A DNA stretch of 64,000 nucleotides from an uncultured Bacteroidales bacterium (GCA_944325435.1 CALVAC010000011.1:40613-104612), one strand, 5' to 3'. Shown: positions 9,665-19,296, numbered from the stretch's first letter. Notes: generated by a model not told the origin, from the letters alone. Translations and numbers: made by a program.

Positions 9665-9698
9665 TTATCAACGGAAATTTTATACCGGATGTTGATAA
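9665..9698. repeat. Inverted repeat TTATCAAC/GTTGATAA over the mfd start
   Basis: A perfect 8-base inverted repeat (9665-9672 and 9691-9698) with an 18-base spacer overlaps the mfd start codon at 9689. Its core TTATCAA is the same as in the repeat at 9476-9506, giving four copies of this core in the spacer. It may mark a regulator site shared by ruvB and mfd. Confidence 0.45.
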
Positions 9699-12600
9699 GT
9701 AGCAAGTCTTCTGCACTCGTAAAGGAAATTATTGAAAAGGGCGGCAATGTGTATTGCTCGGGGCTCTTTCTTTCTGCAAGGTGGTTTGTCTTGTCCGGAA
9801 TAGCCCGGAGCGGTTTCCATGTCATTGTACTTCCGGACAAGGAGTCTGCTGAATATTGTGCCGCTGACCTTTACAATATGATAGAAGGGGACAGGGTGTT
9901 TTTTCTTCCTGACCTCGGGAAGAACCTGGAAAGGAGCAACTACAGGGCTACGCTGAGGGTGCAGAGGACGGCAGCTCTCAGCAGCATTGCCGGCTATCAG
10001 GGGGATGGGCTTCTTGTAATAGTGACCTATCCGGATGCGATGGACGAGGATGCCCCTGCCAAAGGACGGATACGGGAATCGGTGCTGAAACTCTCGGTAG
10101 GGGATGAGATAAGCCATGACAGTATCAGGGACATCCTTGTCAGGGAGGGGTTCGAGAAGGTCGATTTCGTGGCGGAACCTGGCCAGTTCGCCCTCAGGGG
10201 AGGAATAGTGGACATATTCTCCTATTCATTCAACAACCCTTTCAGAATATCCTTTTTCGGGGATGAGATAGATGGTATAAACATATTCGACTGCAATACA
10301 CAGCTTTCCTCTTCTTCAGAGCAGAGTGTAGATATATATCCTGATATAGTGACCGGGGCAGAGGAAGATGGGCACGGAGAACCTCTGTCCGGACTTTTCC
10401 CTTCCGACAGCGTGATATGGCTGGATTCTTCCGACATGTACAGGACAAGGGAATTCTTTCACGGGCTGGACCGTTTCAGAAAAGTGTATTTTGAAGTTCC
10501 TCTCGGTGAGAATGCGGATGATGCAGTGAAGTTCAGCATATCGCCGCAGCCTGTGTTCAACAAGAATTTCGAACTTCTTACGGAGGATATCCGCAAAAGG
10601 ATGGAGGAGGGCTACAGGGTGATGATCTTCGGTGAGAAGGAGTCCCAGCTGGAGCGCCTCAGGTCGATACTTTCGCAGAACGGCGGGCTGATACCGGAGT
10701 TCCATCCAGGGAAGAATATACATAACGGTTTCATAGACAATGAGGACAAGGTCTGCTGTTATTCGGACCACGAGATATTCGACAGGTTCCACAGGGTGAG
10801 CATACGCAGGACGGTGGACAAGAGCGAGCAACTGACCATAAATGATCTTGCTGCATTCAAGATAGGGGACTATGTAGTGCATATCAACCACGGTGTCGGG
10901 ATATTCGGCGGACTTGTGAAGATGAAGGATGACAAGGGGAGGGTCAACGAGGTCGTCAAGCTGATATACAAGGATAATGATGTAGTGTTCGTTTCTGTGC
11001 ACGCCCTCCATAAGATTTCCAGGTACAGGTCACGTGACGGGGAGCCACCGAAGATAAACAAGCTCGGGTCCAAGACCTGGCAGAACATGAAGAACAGCGC
11101 CAAGTCCAAGGTCAAAGACATAGCCAAGGAACTGATACAGCTGTATGCCAAGAGGAAGGCATCCAAGGGATTTGCATATTCTCCGGACTCGTATCTTCAG
11201 ACGGAGCTGGAGTCATCATTCATGTATGAGGACACTCCTGACCAGGAAAAGGCGGTGGCAGCTGTCAAGAGGGATATGGAGGATGACTGCCCGATGGACA
11301 GGCTTGTGTGCGGAGATGTAGGTTTCGGCAAGACCGAAGTCGCCATCAGGGCTGCTTTCAAGGCAGTCGCCGACAGTAAGCAGGTGGCGGTTCTGGTGCC
11401 TACCACAATACTTTCTCTCCAGCACTATAACACGTTCAGGAACAGGCTCAAGGATTTTCCGTGCAACATCGATTTCGTGAGCAGGCTACGGACTTCCAAG
11501 GAGATATCGGACATACAGGAAAGACTCCGGACCGGAAATATAGACATTGTCATCGGTACGCACAAGCTTCTCGGGAAAGGTTTTGAATTCAAGGATCTCG
11601 GTCTGCTCATAATAGATGAGGAGCAGAAGTTCGGAGTCGGTGCCAAGGAGAAGCTCAGGCAGCTGAAACTGAGTGTAGATACTCTGACACTCACCGCCAC
11701 TCCTATTCCGAGGACACTACAGTTTTCACTTCTCGGAGCCCGCGACCTTTCCATAATCAACACTCCTCCGCCTAACAGGATTCCGGTCCAGACCGAAATA
11801 ATCCTTTTCGATGACAGTCTGGTGAAGAGAATAATAAATTATGAGCTTGACAGGGGAGGTCAGGTCTTCTTTGTGCATAACAGGGTGGAGGAGCTTGAGT
11901 CCATAAGAGACATTCTCCAGAGGCTTGTCCCGGACATGAGGATATGCGTGGCGCACGGCCAGATGCAGTCCAAGGAACTTGAAGACAAGATAATGGACTT
12001 CATGTCAGGTGACTATGATATGCTTCTGTGCACGACCATAATCGAGAACGGTCTGGATATTCCTAATGCAAATACGATTATCATCAACCAGGCACAGAAC
12101 ATAGGTCTGAGCGACCTGCATCAGCTCAGGGGCAGGGTAGGAAGGTCGAACAGGAGGGCTTTCTGCTATCTTGTGGTGCCTCCTCTTATGACGATAACGG
12201 ATGATGCACGCCGTCGTCTGAAAGCCATAGAGGCTTTCTCAGATCTCGGGAGCGGTTTCAACATAGCCATGCAGGACCTTGACATAAGGGGGGCTGGCAA
12301 CCTTCTCGGAGCTGAACAGAGCGGGTTCATTTCAGATATGGGCTTCGAGACATACCAGAAGATACTTGCGGAAGCTATGGAGGAGCTCGGAGTAGAGACG
12401 GGAGTGACTACAAGGACAGTAACGGATTCTTTTGTAGTGGACTGCACTATCGAGACGGACCAGCTTGCTCTGATACCGGATTCCTATATAGATGTGACTG
12501 CAGAGAAGATAAGGATATACAAGGAACTCGACTCCACTCCTGATGACAGGTCCCTCTCCCTGATGGAGGCACGGCTGTCGGACAGGTTCGGCAAGTTTCC

Positions 12601-12889
12601 TGAAGAGGTGCAGAGACTCTTCGACATAGTGAGGATAAGGCATCTTGCGGAGAAGCTCGGGTTCGAGAAGGTCATCATAAAGAACGGCATACTCATAGCA
12701 TTTTTTGTATCCAACCCTGTATCCAAGTATTACAGGTCTAAGAAATTCTCGGATATACTTGACAGCATAAACAGGAATGCCCCTCTTTTTGAACTCAAGC
12801 AGAATGATGACAGGCTGAGGATAATAGTGAGGAAAGTGGAAAGTATTTCCAAGGCTTATTCCGTACTTCAGAAGCTTGCTGCTTCATAG
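9689..12889 (+). CDS. mfd: Transcription-repair coupling factor Mfd
   Basis: Mfd removes RNA polymerase stalled at DNA lesions and recruits UvrA for nucleotide excision repair. The 1066-residue protein has the full domain order: a UvrB-like N-terminal module (FALRGGIVDIFSYS near residue 170), the RNA polymerase-interacting CarD-like domain (FKIGDYVVHINHGVGIFGG near residue 390), then the RecG-like translocase. Walker A is GDVGFGKTE with Lys548, motif II is DEEQ at 643-646, TATPIPRTL follows, and motifs V and VI include IIENGLDIPNANT and QLRGRVGRS. A C-terminal TRCF domain ends the protein. Vertebrate-like loss of any motif is not seen, so it should be functional. It diverges from ruvB, and coaX follows after 35 bases. 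Confidence 0.97.
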   Translation: MLISSKSSALVKEIIEKGGNVYCSGLFLSARWFVLSGIARSGFHVIVLPDKESAEYCAADLYNMIEGDRVFFLPDLGKNLERSNYRATLRVQRTAALSSIAGYQGDGLLVIVTYPDAMDEDAPAKGRIRESVLKLSVGDEISHDSIRDILVREGFEKVDFVAEPGQFALRGGIVDIFSYSFNNPFRISFFGDEIDGINIFDCNTQLSSSSEQSVDIYPDIVTGAEEDGHGEPLSGLFPSDSVIWLDSSDMYRTREFFHGLDRFRKVYFEVPLGENADDAVKFSISPQPVFNKNFELLTEDIRKRMEEGYRVMIFGEKESQLERLRSILSQNGGLIPEFHPGKNIHNGFIDNEDKVCCYSDHEIFDRFHRVSIRRTVDKSEQLTINDLAAFKIGDYVVHINHGVGIFGGLVKMKDDKGRVNEVVKLIYKDNDVVFVSVHALHKISRYRSRDGEPPKINKLGSKTWQNMKNSAKSKVKDIAKELIQLYAKRKASKGFAYSPDSYLQTELESSFMYEDTPDQEKAVAAVKRDMEDDCPMDRLVCGDVGFGKTEVAIRAAFKAVADSKQVAVLVPTTILSLQHYNTFRNRLKDFPCNIDFVSRLRTSKEISDIQERLRTGNIDIVIGTHKLLGKGFEFKDLGLLIIDEEQKFGVGAKEKLRQLKLSVDTLTLTATPIPRTLQFSLLGARDLSIINTPPPNRIPVQTEIILFDDSLVKRIINYELDRGGQVFFVHNRVEELESIRDILQRLVPDMRICVAHGQMQSKELEDKIMDFMSGDYDMLLCTTIIENGLDIPNANTIIINQAQNIGLSDLHQLRGRVGRSNRRAFCYLVVPPLMTITDDARRRLKAIEAFSDLGSGFNIAMQDLDIRGAGNLLGAEQSGFISDMGFETYQKILAEAMEELGVETGVTTRTVTDSFVVDCTIETDQLALIPDSYIDVTAEKIRIYKELDSTPDDRSLSLMEARLSDRFGKFPEEVQRLFDIVRIRHLAEKLGFEKVIIKNGILIAFFVSNPVSKYYRSKKFSDILDSINRNAPLFELKQNDDRLRIIVRKVESISKAYSVLQKLAAS

Positions 12890-12924
12890 AATTTATTATT
12901 TTTGTCGGTCTGAACAGGATAAAG

Positions 12925-13650
12925 ATGGCTAATCTGGTGGTTGACATAGGAAACACTGCTCTTAAGGCTGCATGGGCAGACAGGATGACTCTCGGCAAGA
13001 CTTTCAGGTATCAGGGTGAGAGGATGGTGGAATTCATACTGTCGCTCACCGCAAGGCAGAGGCCTGATATCCTTGCCATATCATCCGTAAGGCAGCTTTC
13101 GGAAAGGGATGTGAGGCAGTTTGAGGATGAATGCGGCAGGCTCATATTGATAGATCCGTCCCGCAGCGATGTGGTCCGTTCGCACGGTTTTCCTGCATAT
13201 CTGTCTCCTGACAGGGCCTCGGGACTCATTGCGGCGCGGTATCTTTTCAAGGACAGGGGATGTACCGTGTTCGATCTCGGGACTACATTGACTGTGGATT
13301 TCCTTGATTCTTCAGGAAAGTATTCCGGCGGGAACATTTCTCCTGGATGCAGGACAAGATTCAAGTCGATAAACAGGTATTCGAAGATGCTCCCTCTGAT
13401 AGACACACCGGATGTGATAGAGGATGCAGGTACATCTCTTGCCACATCCATTGGATGTGGAGTAGTGAAAGGCATAATGTTTGAAATAGATGGCTACATT
13501 TGCCAATATCCTGAAAACATAGTGGTTTTTACCGGAGGGGACGCAATTTATTTTGCAAAAAGGATGAAAAACTCCATCTTTGTAGTTTGTAACCTTGTGT
13601 TGATAGGGTTGGCATTAATAGCTGATGAAAATGAAGAAAGGATTTCCTAG
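12925..13650 (+). CDS. coaX: Type III pantothenate kinase
   Basis: CoaX phosphorylates pantothenate, the first step of coenzyme A synthesis, in the cytosol. The 241 residues show the ASKHA-fold motifs of the type III enzyme: the phosphate-1 loop VVDIGNTALKAAW at the N-terminus, LSPDRASGLIAARYL (the usual GxDR region, with P in place of G or A), DLGTTLTVDFLD, GGNISPG and VFTGGDAIYFA. The DLGTT and SPDR variants differ slightly from DAGTA and GADR in better-known members but keep the Asp residues. It overlaps the next gene by 26 bases, indicating translational coupling. The cluster with barrel, TPR, LptC and PpiD-like genes is a recognisable Bacteroidetes arrangement. Confidence 0.9.
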   Translation: MANLVVDIGNTALKAAWADRMTLGKTFRYQGERMVEFILSLTARQRPDILAISSVRQLSERDVRQFEDECGRLILIDPSRSDVVRSHGFPAYLSPDRASGLIAARYLFKDRGCTVFDLGTTLTVDFLDSSGKYSGGNISPGCRTRFKSINRYSKMLPLIDTPDVIEDAGTSLATSIGCGVVKGIMFEIDGYICQYPENIVVFTGGDAIYFAKRMKNSIFVVCNLVLIGLALIADENEERIS

Positions 13651-14953
13651 AATAATTCTTTTACTGACATTCATCTTTGTCTGTGTGTCAGTTGACGCGC
13701 AGACAGGCGCTGCATACGGTGCATATTCCCCTTATTCTGTGTTCGGCATAGGAGACATAGCCAAGGAGGGTACCGCATATAACAGGAGTATGGGAGGTGT
13801 CGGTATTGCGAACAGGAACAGGAGATTCATAAACATTACCAATCCGGCGGCTGTAAGTTCCATAGATTCGAGTTCGTTTATGGCGGATTTCGGTGTGATG
13901 GAGAACAATGTGATTTTTGACCAGACTCTTGGAGACAGTAGGCTCAGGTCCGGGAACAACACTTTCAATATCCATAATTTCGTGATTGCCTTCCCTGTCT
14001 ACCGCTCTTCCGCCCTGATGATAGGAATATCTCCTTTCAGCGACATAGGATATGATTTTTCCAACAATGTGACCGAGCAGAGTATCATAGGCGTGACCAA
14101 CAACATCAGACATACGCACTATGGCGAGGGAAGTGTCTATCAGCTGTTCATTGGAGGAGGGGCCACATTTTTCAAAAGGCTTTCAGTCGGTGCGGAGTTC
14201 CTGTATTATTTCGGGACTCTGGACAGGTCGTCCGGGACTGATTTCACCGATACTTCCATCAGGGACATAAGTTCGGGTTCGGAGATGCTTGTGAGAGCCA
14301 TCACGGGGAAGTTCGGTCTCCAGTACGAGCAGCCGCTCGGAAACAGCCTGAGTCTGACATTTGGGGCAACATACAGGCTCAACACCAACATGAGGGGGAC
14401 TACCTCGTCATACGAATATACAGAGCTGTCAAGCATAAGGGATACCATATCATACAATGCGATAGATAACAGGAACGGACTGAAGATAGGGGATGAACTT
14501 GGAGTCGGCGTATCCCTGAGGAGCGGGGAAAGATGGAGTGTGGAATTCGACTACCTGAGATCCGACTGGAGAAATTCCGGGATGGACAATCCATCTCTCA
14601 CCGGGTTGCTCACTGAAGGGTTCACCTCTTCTGTTTCCCAGTCTTTCAGGGCAGGGTTCGAGATAGTGCCGAACAGGAACGACATCAGATATTATCTCAG
14701 GAGATGCGCCTACAGGGCCGGGGTATATTATGACCAGTCATACTATATGTTCAACGGTAACAATATCAATACTGTAGGTATTACATTCGGTGTGACCCTG
14801 CCTGTGTTCAGGCTGTATAACGGTATTTCCATAGGGGTTGACCTCGGGCAGAGGGGGAGTATGAGGAATATGCTGGTCAGGGAGAGATATGCCACGATAT
14901 CGGTAGGTTTCAACATCCATGACCTGTGGTTCCATAAACCTAGATATGAATAA
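13625..14953 (+). CDS. Outer membrane beta-barrel protein (FadL/OmpP1-like)
   Basis: The 442-residue secreted protein has a clear signal peptide (MKMKKGFPRIILLLTFIFVCVSVDAQ). The mature N-terminus SPYSVFGIGD..GTAYNRSMGGVGIA..NRRFINITNPA is typical of Bacteroidetes barrels related to the FadL/aromatic hydrocarbon transporter fold. The rest alternates polar and hydrophobic residues in strand-like blocks. A start two codons later at 13631 is equally good. It overlaps the end of coaX and is followed after 20 bases by the TPR gene. Its position beside lptC and a periplasmic foldase suggests a role in envelope biogenesis or uptake of hydrophobic compounds, but the substrate is unknown. Confidence 0.8.
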   Translation: MKMKKGFPRIILLLTFIFVCVSVDAQTGAAYGAYSPYSVFGIGDIAKEGTAYNRSMGGVGIANRNRRFINITNPAAVSSIDSSSFMADFGVMENNVIFDQTLGDSRLRSGNNTFNIHNFVIAFPVYRSSALMIGISPFSDIGYDFSNNVTEQSIIGVTNNIRHTHYGEGSVYQLFIGGGATFFKRLSVGAEFLYYFGTLDRSSGTDFTDTSIRDISSGSEMLVRAITGKFGLQYEQPLGNSLSLTFGATYRLNTNMRGTTSSYEYTELSSIRDTISYNAIDNRNGLKIGDELGVGVSLRSGERWSVEFDYLRSDWRNSGMDNPSLTGLLTEGFTSSVSQSFRAGFEIVPNRNDIRYYLRRCAYRAGVYYDQSYYMFNGNNINTVGITFGVTLPVFRLYNGISIGVDLGQRGSMRNMLVRERYATISVGFNIHDLWFHKPRYE

Positions 14954-14973
14954 ATTAACCATATGACACAATT

Positions 14974-16305
14974 ATGAAGAAAGTCGCTATTTTCTTGTTT
15001 TCTGCCGTCCTGATGATAATGGGCGGCGATGTGCTTTCCGCCCAGGGCAAGTACGGTGCAGACAGCGCGGAGTGCATCAAATATCTTTCCTATTATCAGG
15101 AATATTTCAAGCAGAAGAATTATGATGAAGCCATTCCTCACTGGAGAAAGGCTTTTGCACTTTGTCCTCCTACTGCGAACCAGACAATGCTGGTGAACGG
15201 TGCCGTAATGTACCGTAACCTTATCAAGGAGAACAGCAGGAACTCCGTGTACAGGGAGGCTCTTGTGGACTCTCTGCTGCTTATAGACGAGGTCAGGGCG
15301 CAGAATTACCCGAGATATGCCACTACTGCATACAACAACCTCGGACTGGACATGATCAACTATGTCAAGAATGACAACATGAGACTGTATGAGGGTCTTT
15401 CCAAGGTCATAGAAATCAACAAGGACAAGACTGTCCCTAACATTTTCCTCTTTCAGTTCAATGCCGCTATCGCCCTCTATCAGGATGGACAGCTCGGCAC
15501 GGAGGATATTCTCAATGTATATGACCAGTCTATGGGCTATCTTGAGAAACTACAGGCAGCGGATCCATCCAACGCTACCAATGAAAAGATAAGCAGCGCA
15601 ATCGAGGACCTGTTCCTGACAAGCAATGTGGCAGGATGCGATGATCTTGTGAATCTTTTCACTCCGAGGCTTGCTGCGGCTCCAGATGATCTTGCGCTTG
15701 CTTCCAACATAGTCAGGATGCTGAGCATGGCGGAGGACTGCACGGACAACGATCTCTTTGTGCAGGCTGCCACTACAATGCACAGGCTTGACCCTTCACA
15801 CAATTCCGCATATTTCCTCTACAGGGTATATTCACTCCGTGGAGATGTGGACAACGCCGAGAAAATGATGCAGGAGGCCATAGATTCCGAGGATTCTGAT
15901 GCCGAGCAGGATGCCGAATACTATTTCGAGCTTGCTACATTCTGCTACAAGAACAACCGCAGTGCCGACTCCTATAAATATATCCTTAAATGTATGGAAA
16001 TGGATGCAGATGGTAATCTGAAGGCAAAGTCATATCTGCTTGCAGGTACAATCTGGGGGTCTACGGTATGCAAGGGTAACGAGATAGAGGTCAGGGCACC
16101 TTACTGGGTCGCTGTTGACTATATGAACAAGGCCAAGGCAGCGGATCCATCCCTTGCTGATGAGTGCAACAACTATATCTCCCAGTATAGGACATACTAT
16201 CCTACTACAGGTGATGCATTCATGTATGACCTCACTGATGGCCAGTCATACACCGTGTCATGCAACGGCATGACAGCCACTACAACAGTAAGGACACAGC
16301 AGTAG
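14974..16305 (+). CDS. Secreted tetratricopeptide-repeat protein
   Basis: The 443-residue protein has a signal peptide (MKKVAIFLFSAVLMIMGGDVLSAQ) and a mostly helical mature part with TPR-like units, for example YLSYYQEYFKQKNYDEAIPHWRKAFALCPP near residues 33-62 and AEYYFELATFCYKNNRSADSYKYILKCMEMDADG near residue 310. It is probably periplasmic and serves protein-protein contacts. In related Bacteroidetes the same gene sits between the barrel protein and lptC, so a part in outer-membrane assembly is plausible but is inferred from context only. The stop codon lies just upstream of the lptC start. Confidence 0.8.
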   Translation: MKKVAIFLFSAVLMIMGGDVLSAQGKYGADSAECIKYLSYYQEYFKQKNYDEAIPHWRKAFALCPPTANQTMLVNGAVMYRNLIKENSRNSVYREALVDSLLLIDEVRAQNYPRYATTAYNNLGLDMINYVKNDNMRLYEGLSKVIEINKDKTVPNIFLFQFNAAIALYQDGQLGTEDILNVYDQSMGYLEKLQAADPSNATNEKISSAIEDLFLTSNVAGCDDLVNLFTPRLAAAPDDLALASNIVRMLSMAEDCTDNDLFVQAATTMHRLDPSHNSAYFLYRVYSLRGDVDNAEKMMQEAIDSEDSDAEQDAEYYFELATFCYKNNRSADSYKYILKCMEMDADGNLKAKSYLLAGTIWGSTVCKGNEIEVRAPYWVAVDYMNKAKAADPSLADECNNYISQYRTYYPTTGDAFMYDLTDGQSYTVSCNGMTATTTVRTQQ

Positions 16306-16310
16306 TTTTG

Positions 16311-16940
16311 GTGCGTACGGAAACCATAAGGAGAATTGCGATGACTGCAACCGCCACGGCGGTTGCTTTCATCGTTTATTCCTGTAAAGGCAAGCTGGAG
16401 ATGACAGGGACGGTGGATCTCGAGGAAACCCCTGTCCAGACTGTAGATGATATGTTTGTCGTCCAGACTGAGAACGGCCTTCTGCAGATGAGGATGGAGT
16501 CGCCCTTGATGGAGAGGTATGAGAACGACAGCCTTTCATACGAAATATTTCCTAAGGGTATAGAGGTGTACGGATACAACGAGGAAGGGCTGCTGGAGAC
16601 CGAGCTTACATCCGACAATGCCAGGCATCTGAGCTACAAGGATGGGCGGGAAAGCTGGGAGGCTTTCGGCAATGTGGTGGTGAAGAATATAATCAATCAG
16701 GAGAGGATGGAGACAGACACGCTCTACTGGGACAGGAAGAACGAGAAACTTTTCACCCATTGCTATGTGAAGCTGTTCTCTCCTGATGGTTTCATGCAGG
16801 GTTACGGTATGGAATCTGACCAGAGGGCAAGGAGATCAGTGATAAAGAAACCGTTCAACAGTTTCGGATATCTTAACCAGGATACGACTGCCGTGAAGAT
16901 AGACTCCGTCAATTTTATAGGTCCTCTGCTAAAAAAATAG
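16311..16940 (+). CDS. lptC: LPS export periplasmic protein LptC (lipoprotein form)
   Basis: LptC is part of the Lpt bridge that carries lipopolysaccharide from the inner to the outer membrane. The product of about 209 residues is beta-rich, with the LptC-like pattern ETPVQTVDDMFVVQTENGLLQMRMESPLMERY, a later ARHLSYKDGRESWEAFGNVVV, and the METDTLYWDRKNEKLFTHCYVKL block. A GTG start at 16311 is chosen because it gives a basic n-region (RTETIRRIA) before the hydrophobic core and lipobox (FIVYSC). The ATG at 16341 has an AAGGAG seven bases upstream but would yield a signal peptide with no basic residue. Lipidated LptC is common in Bacteroidetes, whereas the enterobacterial protein is membrane-anchored. 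Confidence 0.78.
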   Translation: MRTETIRRIAMTATATAVAFIVYSCKGKLEMTGTVDLEETPVQTVDDMFVVQTENGLLQMRMESPLMERYENDSLSYEIFPKGIEVYGYNEEGLLETELTSDNARHLSYKDGRESWEAFGNVVVKNIINQERMETDTLYWDRKNEKLFTHCYVKLFSPDGFMQGYGMESDQRARRSVIKKPFNSFGYLNQDTTAVKIDSVNFIGPLLKK

Positions 16941-17041
16941 TGGTGTTTTGGATGAAAATTGCTATCTTCGCACCCCATATATGGAAGTCATCTGGAATTT
17001 CAGGTGCTTCATTATCAGGAAATAATTAAAAAAGCAATAAT

Positions 17042-19135
17042 ATGGCGCTTCTTGAAAAGATCCGTGTAAAACTCGGAGTGTTCATTTCAGTTGTCATTGC
17101 ACTGGCTCTGCTGTCGTTCATTATCGACCCGGGCACTCTCCAGTCAGTGTCAGCTACCATGTCATCCAAGTATGATGTGGGTAAAATAAACGGTAAATCT
17201 GTATCATACAACGAATTCCAGAAAGATGTCGAGGAGTTTACGACAATCAGCGAGATGCTGAGCGGCAGTGCCGTGCACAGCGAGCAGCAGCAGGAGATGA
17301 TAAGGAATTCAGTGTGGCAGTCCCTGATAGACAAGTATATGTTCTATCATAATGCAAAGGATGCAGGTCTCAATGTAGGGGATGCGGAGCTTCTTGATCT
17401 GACTACCGGAGATATGGTGTCTCCTATGATAGCACAGATATTCCGCGATGAGAGCGGGAATTTCTCCCTTGATGTCCTCAAGCAGTTTACCCAGACCGCT
17501 GGCAGCGATCCGAGCGGGAATATGTTGAACCTGTGGGATTATCTCCAGACATCTGTCTATACCCAGCAGCTCTACGCGAAGTACGGTTCTCTCTTTACGC
17601 AAAGTGACTATACCAATCCTCTGATGCTTACAAAGGAGATGGAGTGGAACAACAACACTACCGATGTTGAGTTCGTGATGGTACCTTTCGGCTATGCGCA
17701 GGATTCGACCATTACAGTCAGCGACAAGGAAATCAGGGCGTATTACAAGTCGCACAGGCATCTTTATGAACAGCCTGCAAGCCGCGACATCGAGTATGTG
17801 GTGTTCGAGGTAGAGCCATCGGAGGAGGATATAGCGGAGTCGACATCACAGGCGGATGAACTTCACAACGAATTTATCGGCACTGACAATGTGAAGAGTT
17901 TCCTGCTGAGGAATTCCGACAGGCAGTATTCTGAATACTGGTACAGGGCAGGGGAGCTGAACACCGTATCATCCGATGTAAACGATTTTGTGTTCGGTGA
18001 AAACGGAGACAAGGGAAGCACTTCCCCTCTGTTCAGGAAAGGCAACACTTTCTACGCAGCAAAGGTTATGGATGAGCAGATGGTCCCTGATTCCGTATAT
18101 GTAAGGCATATCCTGCTCCAGGGTGATGATGAGGCTCTTGCAGACAGCCTTGTCACAGTGCTCAGGAAAGGGACTGACAGTTTCTCCAATGTGGCGGCTA
18201 TGTATTCTGCAGACCAGAACACAAATGTACCTGAAAGGGGAGACATAGGCTGGATGACCCAGTCGTATATGATTCCGGGTATGGAGTCTGTCCTGACGGC
18301 AAGAACCGGTGAGATATTCACCATAGACACGGATTATGGAAAACATATAGTCGAAGTTACGCAAAGGACAGAGCCGGTGGACAAGAAGCAGGTCGCTATC
18401 TTCGAGAAGGCCATAATACCTTCAAAGGCGACATACAACAGCTTCTATTCGAAAGCGAATACCCTTGCTACCAAGGCAGCGGGCAAATATGAGGATTTCG
18501 CGGCTGCAGTGGCCGAGGAAGGTCTTTATGCCCATCCTGTCAACAGGATGCTCGAGAGTTCTTCACGGCTCGGGTCAATAGATGATACCAAAGAGGTGAC
18601 AAGGTGGGTCTTCGATGCCAAGAAAGGTCAGGCTTCCAATGTGATTACCGTAAACAATGACTATTTCTTCGTGGTCGCTGTCAAGGATGTTCACAAGGAA
18701 GGCTATGCGACAGTGCAGGAAATGGCCTCATCAATAAGGAATATACTCTATAGCCAGAAAGCTGGGGAGAAGAAGACAGCTGAAGTGGCCGAGAAGATCA
18801 GCGGGCTCGGCAGTATGCAGGCCATTGCGGATGCTCTCGGAACTACAGTCAGCACATCTGACAATGTGACTTTCGCTTCCCTTACCAGCCAGGGACTCGA
18901 CCCTAAGTTCATAGGTGCCGTATCAGTGGCTGAGCCTGGCGTTATATGCGGTCCTCTTACAGGCAATATAGGGGTGTATGTGTATAAGGTGAAGTCTCAT
19001 GACACGGGGGCATTCTATACAGAGGATGATGCAAAGACGCGCGATGCCCAGATGGCTCAGTACAGTTCACAGATGCTTCTGCCTGTAATGATGCAGGATG
19101 CCGATGTGAAGGACAACCGCGCAAGATTCTATTAG
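17042..19135 (+). CDS. Peptidylprolyl isomerase, PpiD/SurA type
   Basis: This is a 697-residue periplasmic folding factor anchored by one N-terminal membrane segment (residues about 12-30, LGVFISVVIALALLSFIID), the PpiD layout. An N-terminal chaperone-like SurA_N region follows (GKINGKSVSYNEFQKDVEEF, with SVWQSLIDKYMFYHNAKDAGL). The parvulin domain lies at about residues 345-440 (VYVRHILLQG, GDIGWMTQSYMIPGME, IDTDYGKHIVEVTQR). The C-terminal part is helical. It should help fold outer-membrane and periplasmic proteins. A strong bidirectional terminator follows. Bacteroides genomes usually have a CBS-domain CorC/CNNM gene between lptC and this gene; here only about 100 bases separate them. Confidence 0.88.
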   Translation: MALLEKIRVKLGVFISVVIALALLSFIIDPGTLQSVSATMSSKYDVGKINGKSVSYNEFQKDVEEFTTISEMLSGSAVHSEQQQEMIRNSVWQSLIDKYMFYHNAKDAGLNVGDAELLDLTTGDMVSPMIAQIFRDESGNFSLDVLKQFTQTAGSDPSGNMLNLWDYLQTSVYTQQLYAKYGSLFTQSDYTNPLMLTKEMEWNNNTTDVEFVMVPFGYAQDSTITVSDKEIRAYYKSHRHLYEQPASRDIEYVVFEVEPSEEDIAESTSQADELHNEFIGTDNVKSFLLRNSDRQYSEYWYRAGELNTVSSDVNDFVFGENGDKGSTSPLFRKGNTFYAAKVMDEQMVPDSVYVRHILLQGDDEALADSLVTVLRKGTDSFSNVAAMYSADQNTNVPERGDIGWMTQSYMIPGMESVLTARTGEIFTIDTDYGKHIVEVTQRTEPVDKKQVAIFEKAIIPSKATYNSFYSKANTLATKAAGKYEDFAAAVAEEGLYAHPVNRMLESSSRLGSIDDTKEVTRWVFDAKKGQASNVITVNNDYFFVVAVKDVHKEGYATVQEMASSIRNILYSQKAGEKKTAEVAEKISGLGSMQAIADALGTTVSTSDNVTFASLTSQGLDPKFIGAVSVAEPGVICGPLTGNIGVYVYKVKSHDTGAFYTEDDAKTRDAQMAQYSSQMLLPVMMQDADVKDNRARFY

Positions 19136-19153
19136 GATTGTCATTCTGTACGG

Positions 19154-19193
19154 AAAAAAGGGATGATTTTCATTTTGGATCATCCCTTTTTTT
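19154..19193. terminator. Bidirectional rho-independent terminator
   Basis: AAAAAAGGGATGAT (19154-19167) pairs with ATCATCCCTTTTTT (19179-19192) around an 11-base loop. The A and T tracts on both sides make it work in both directions, ending the coaX-ppiD run from the left and the ychF transcript from the right. Confidence 0.9.
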
Positions 19194-19248
19194 GTATTGC
19201 AATCAATGTACGCAAAGACGCGACAGAATATGCGTATCAGATTCTCGA

Positions 19249-19269
19249 AACACTTTCTATAGAAGTGTT
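19249..19269. other. Short hairpin downstream of ychF
   Basis: AACACTT (19249-19255) pairs with AAGTGTT (19263-19269) around a 7-base loop, followed on the + strand by TTT. It lies 27 bases beyond the ychF stop. In the ychF direction the T tail is poor, so it may only assist termination or transcript stability. Confidence 0.4.
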
Positions 19270-19296
19270 TTTGTATGAAGGATTACCCCGTGTGAT

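Noticed and set aside
9660..9700. Possible DnaA boxes (TTATCAAC) or a replication origin near mfd
   Set aside because: The sequence differs from TTATNCACA at two positions and no dnaA, gyrase or cluster of boxes is present.
16946..16970. Promoter for the PpiD-type foldase (TTTTG and TATCTTCG)
   Set aside because: The -7 match has one mismatch and the spacing is only about 12 bases, too short for the Bacteroidetes promoter.
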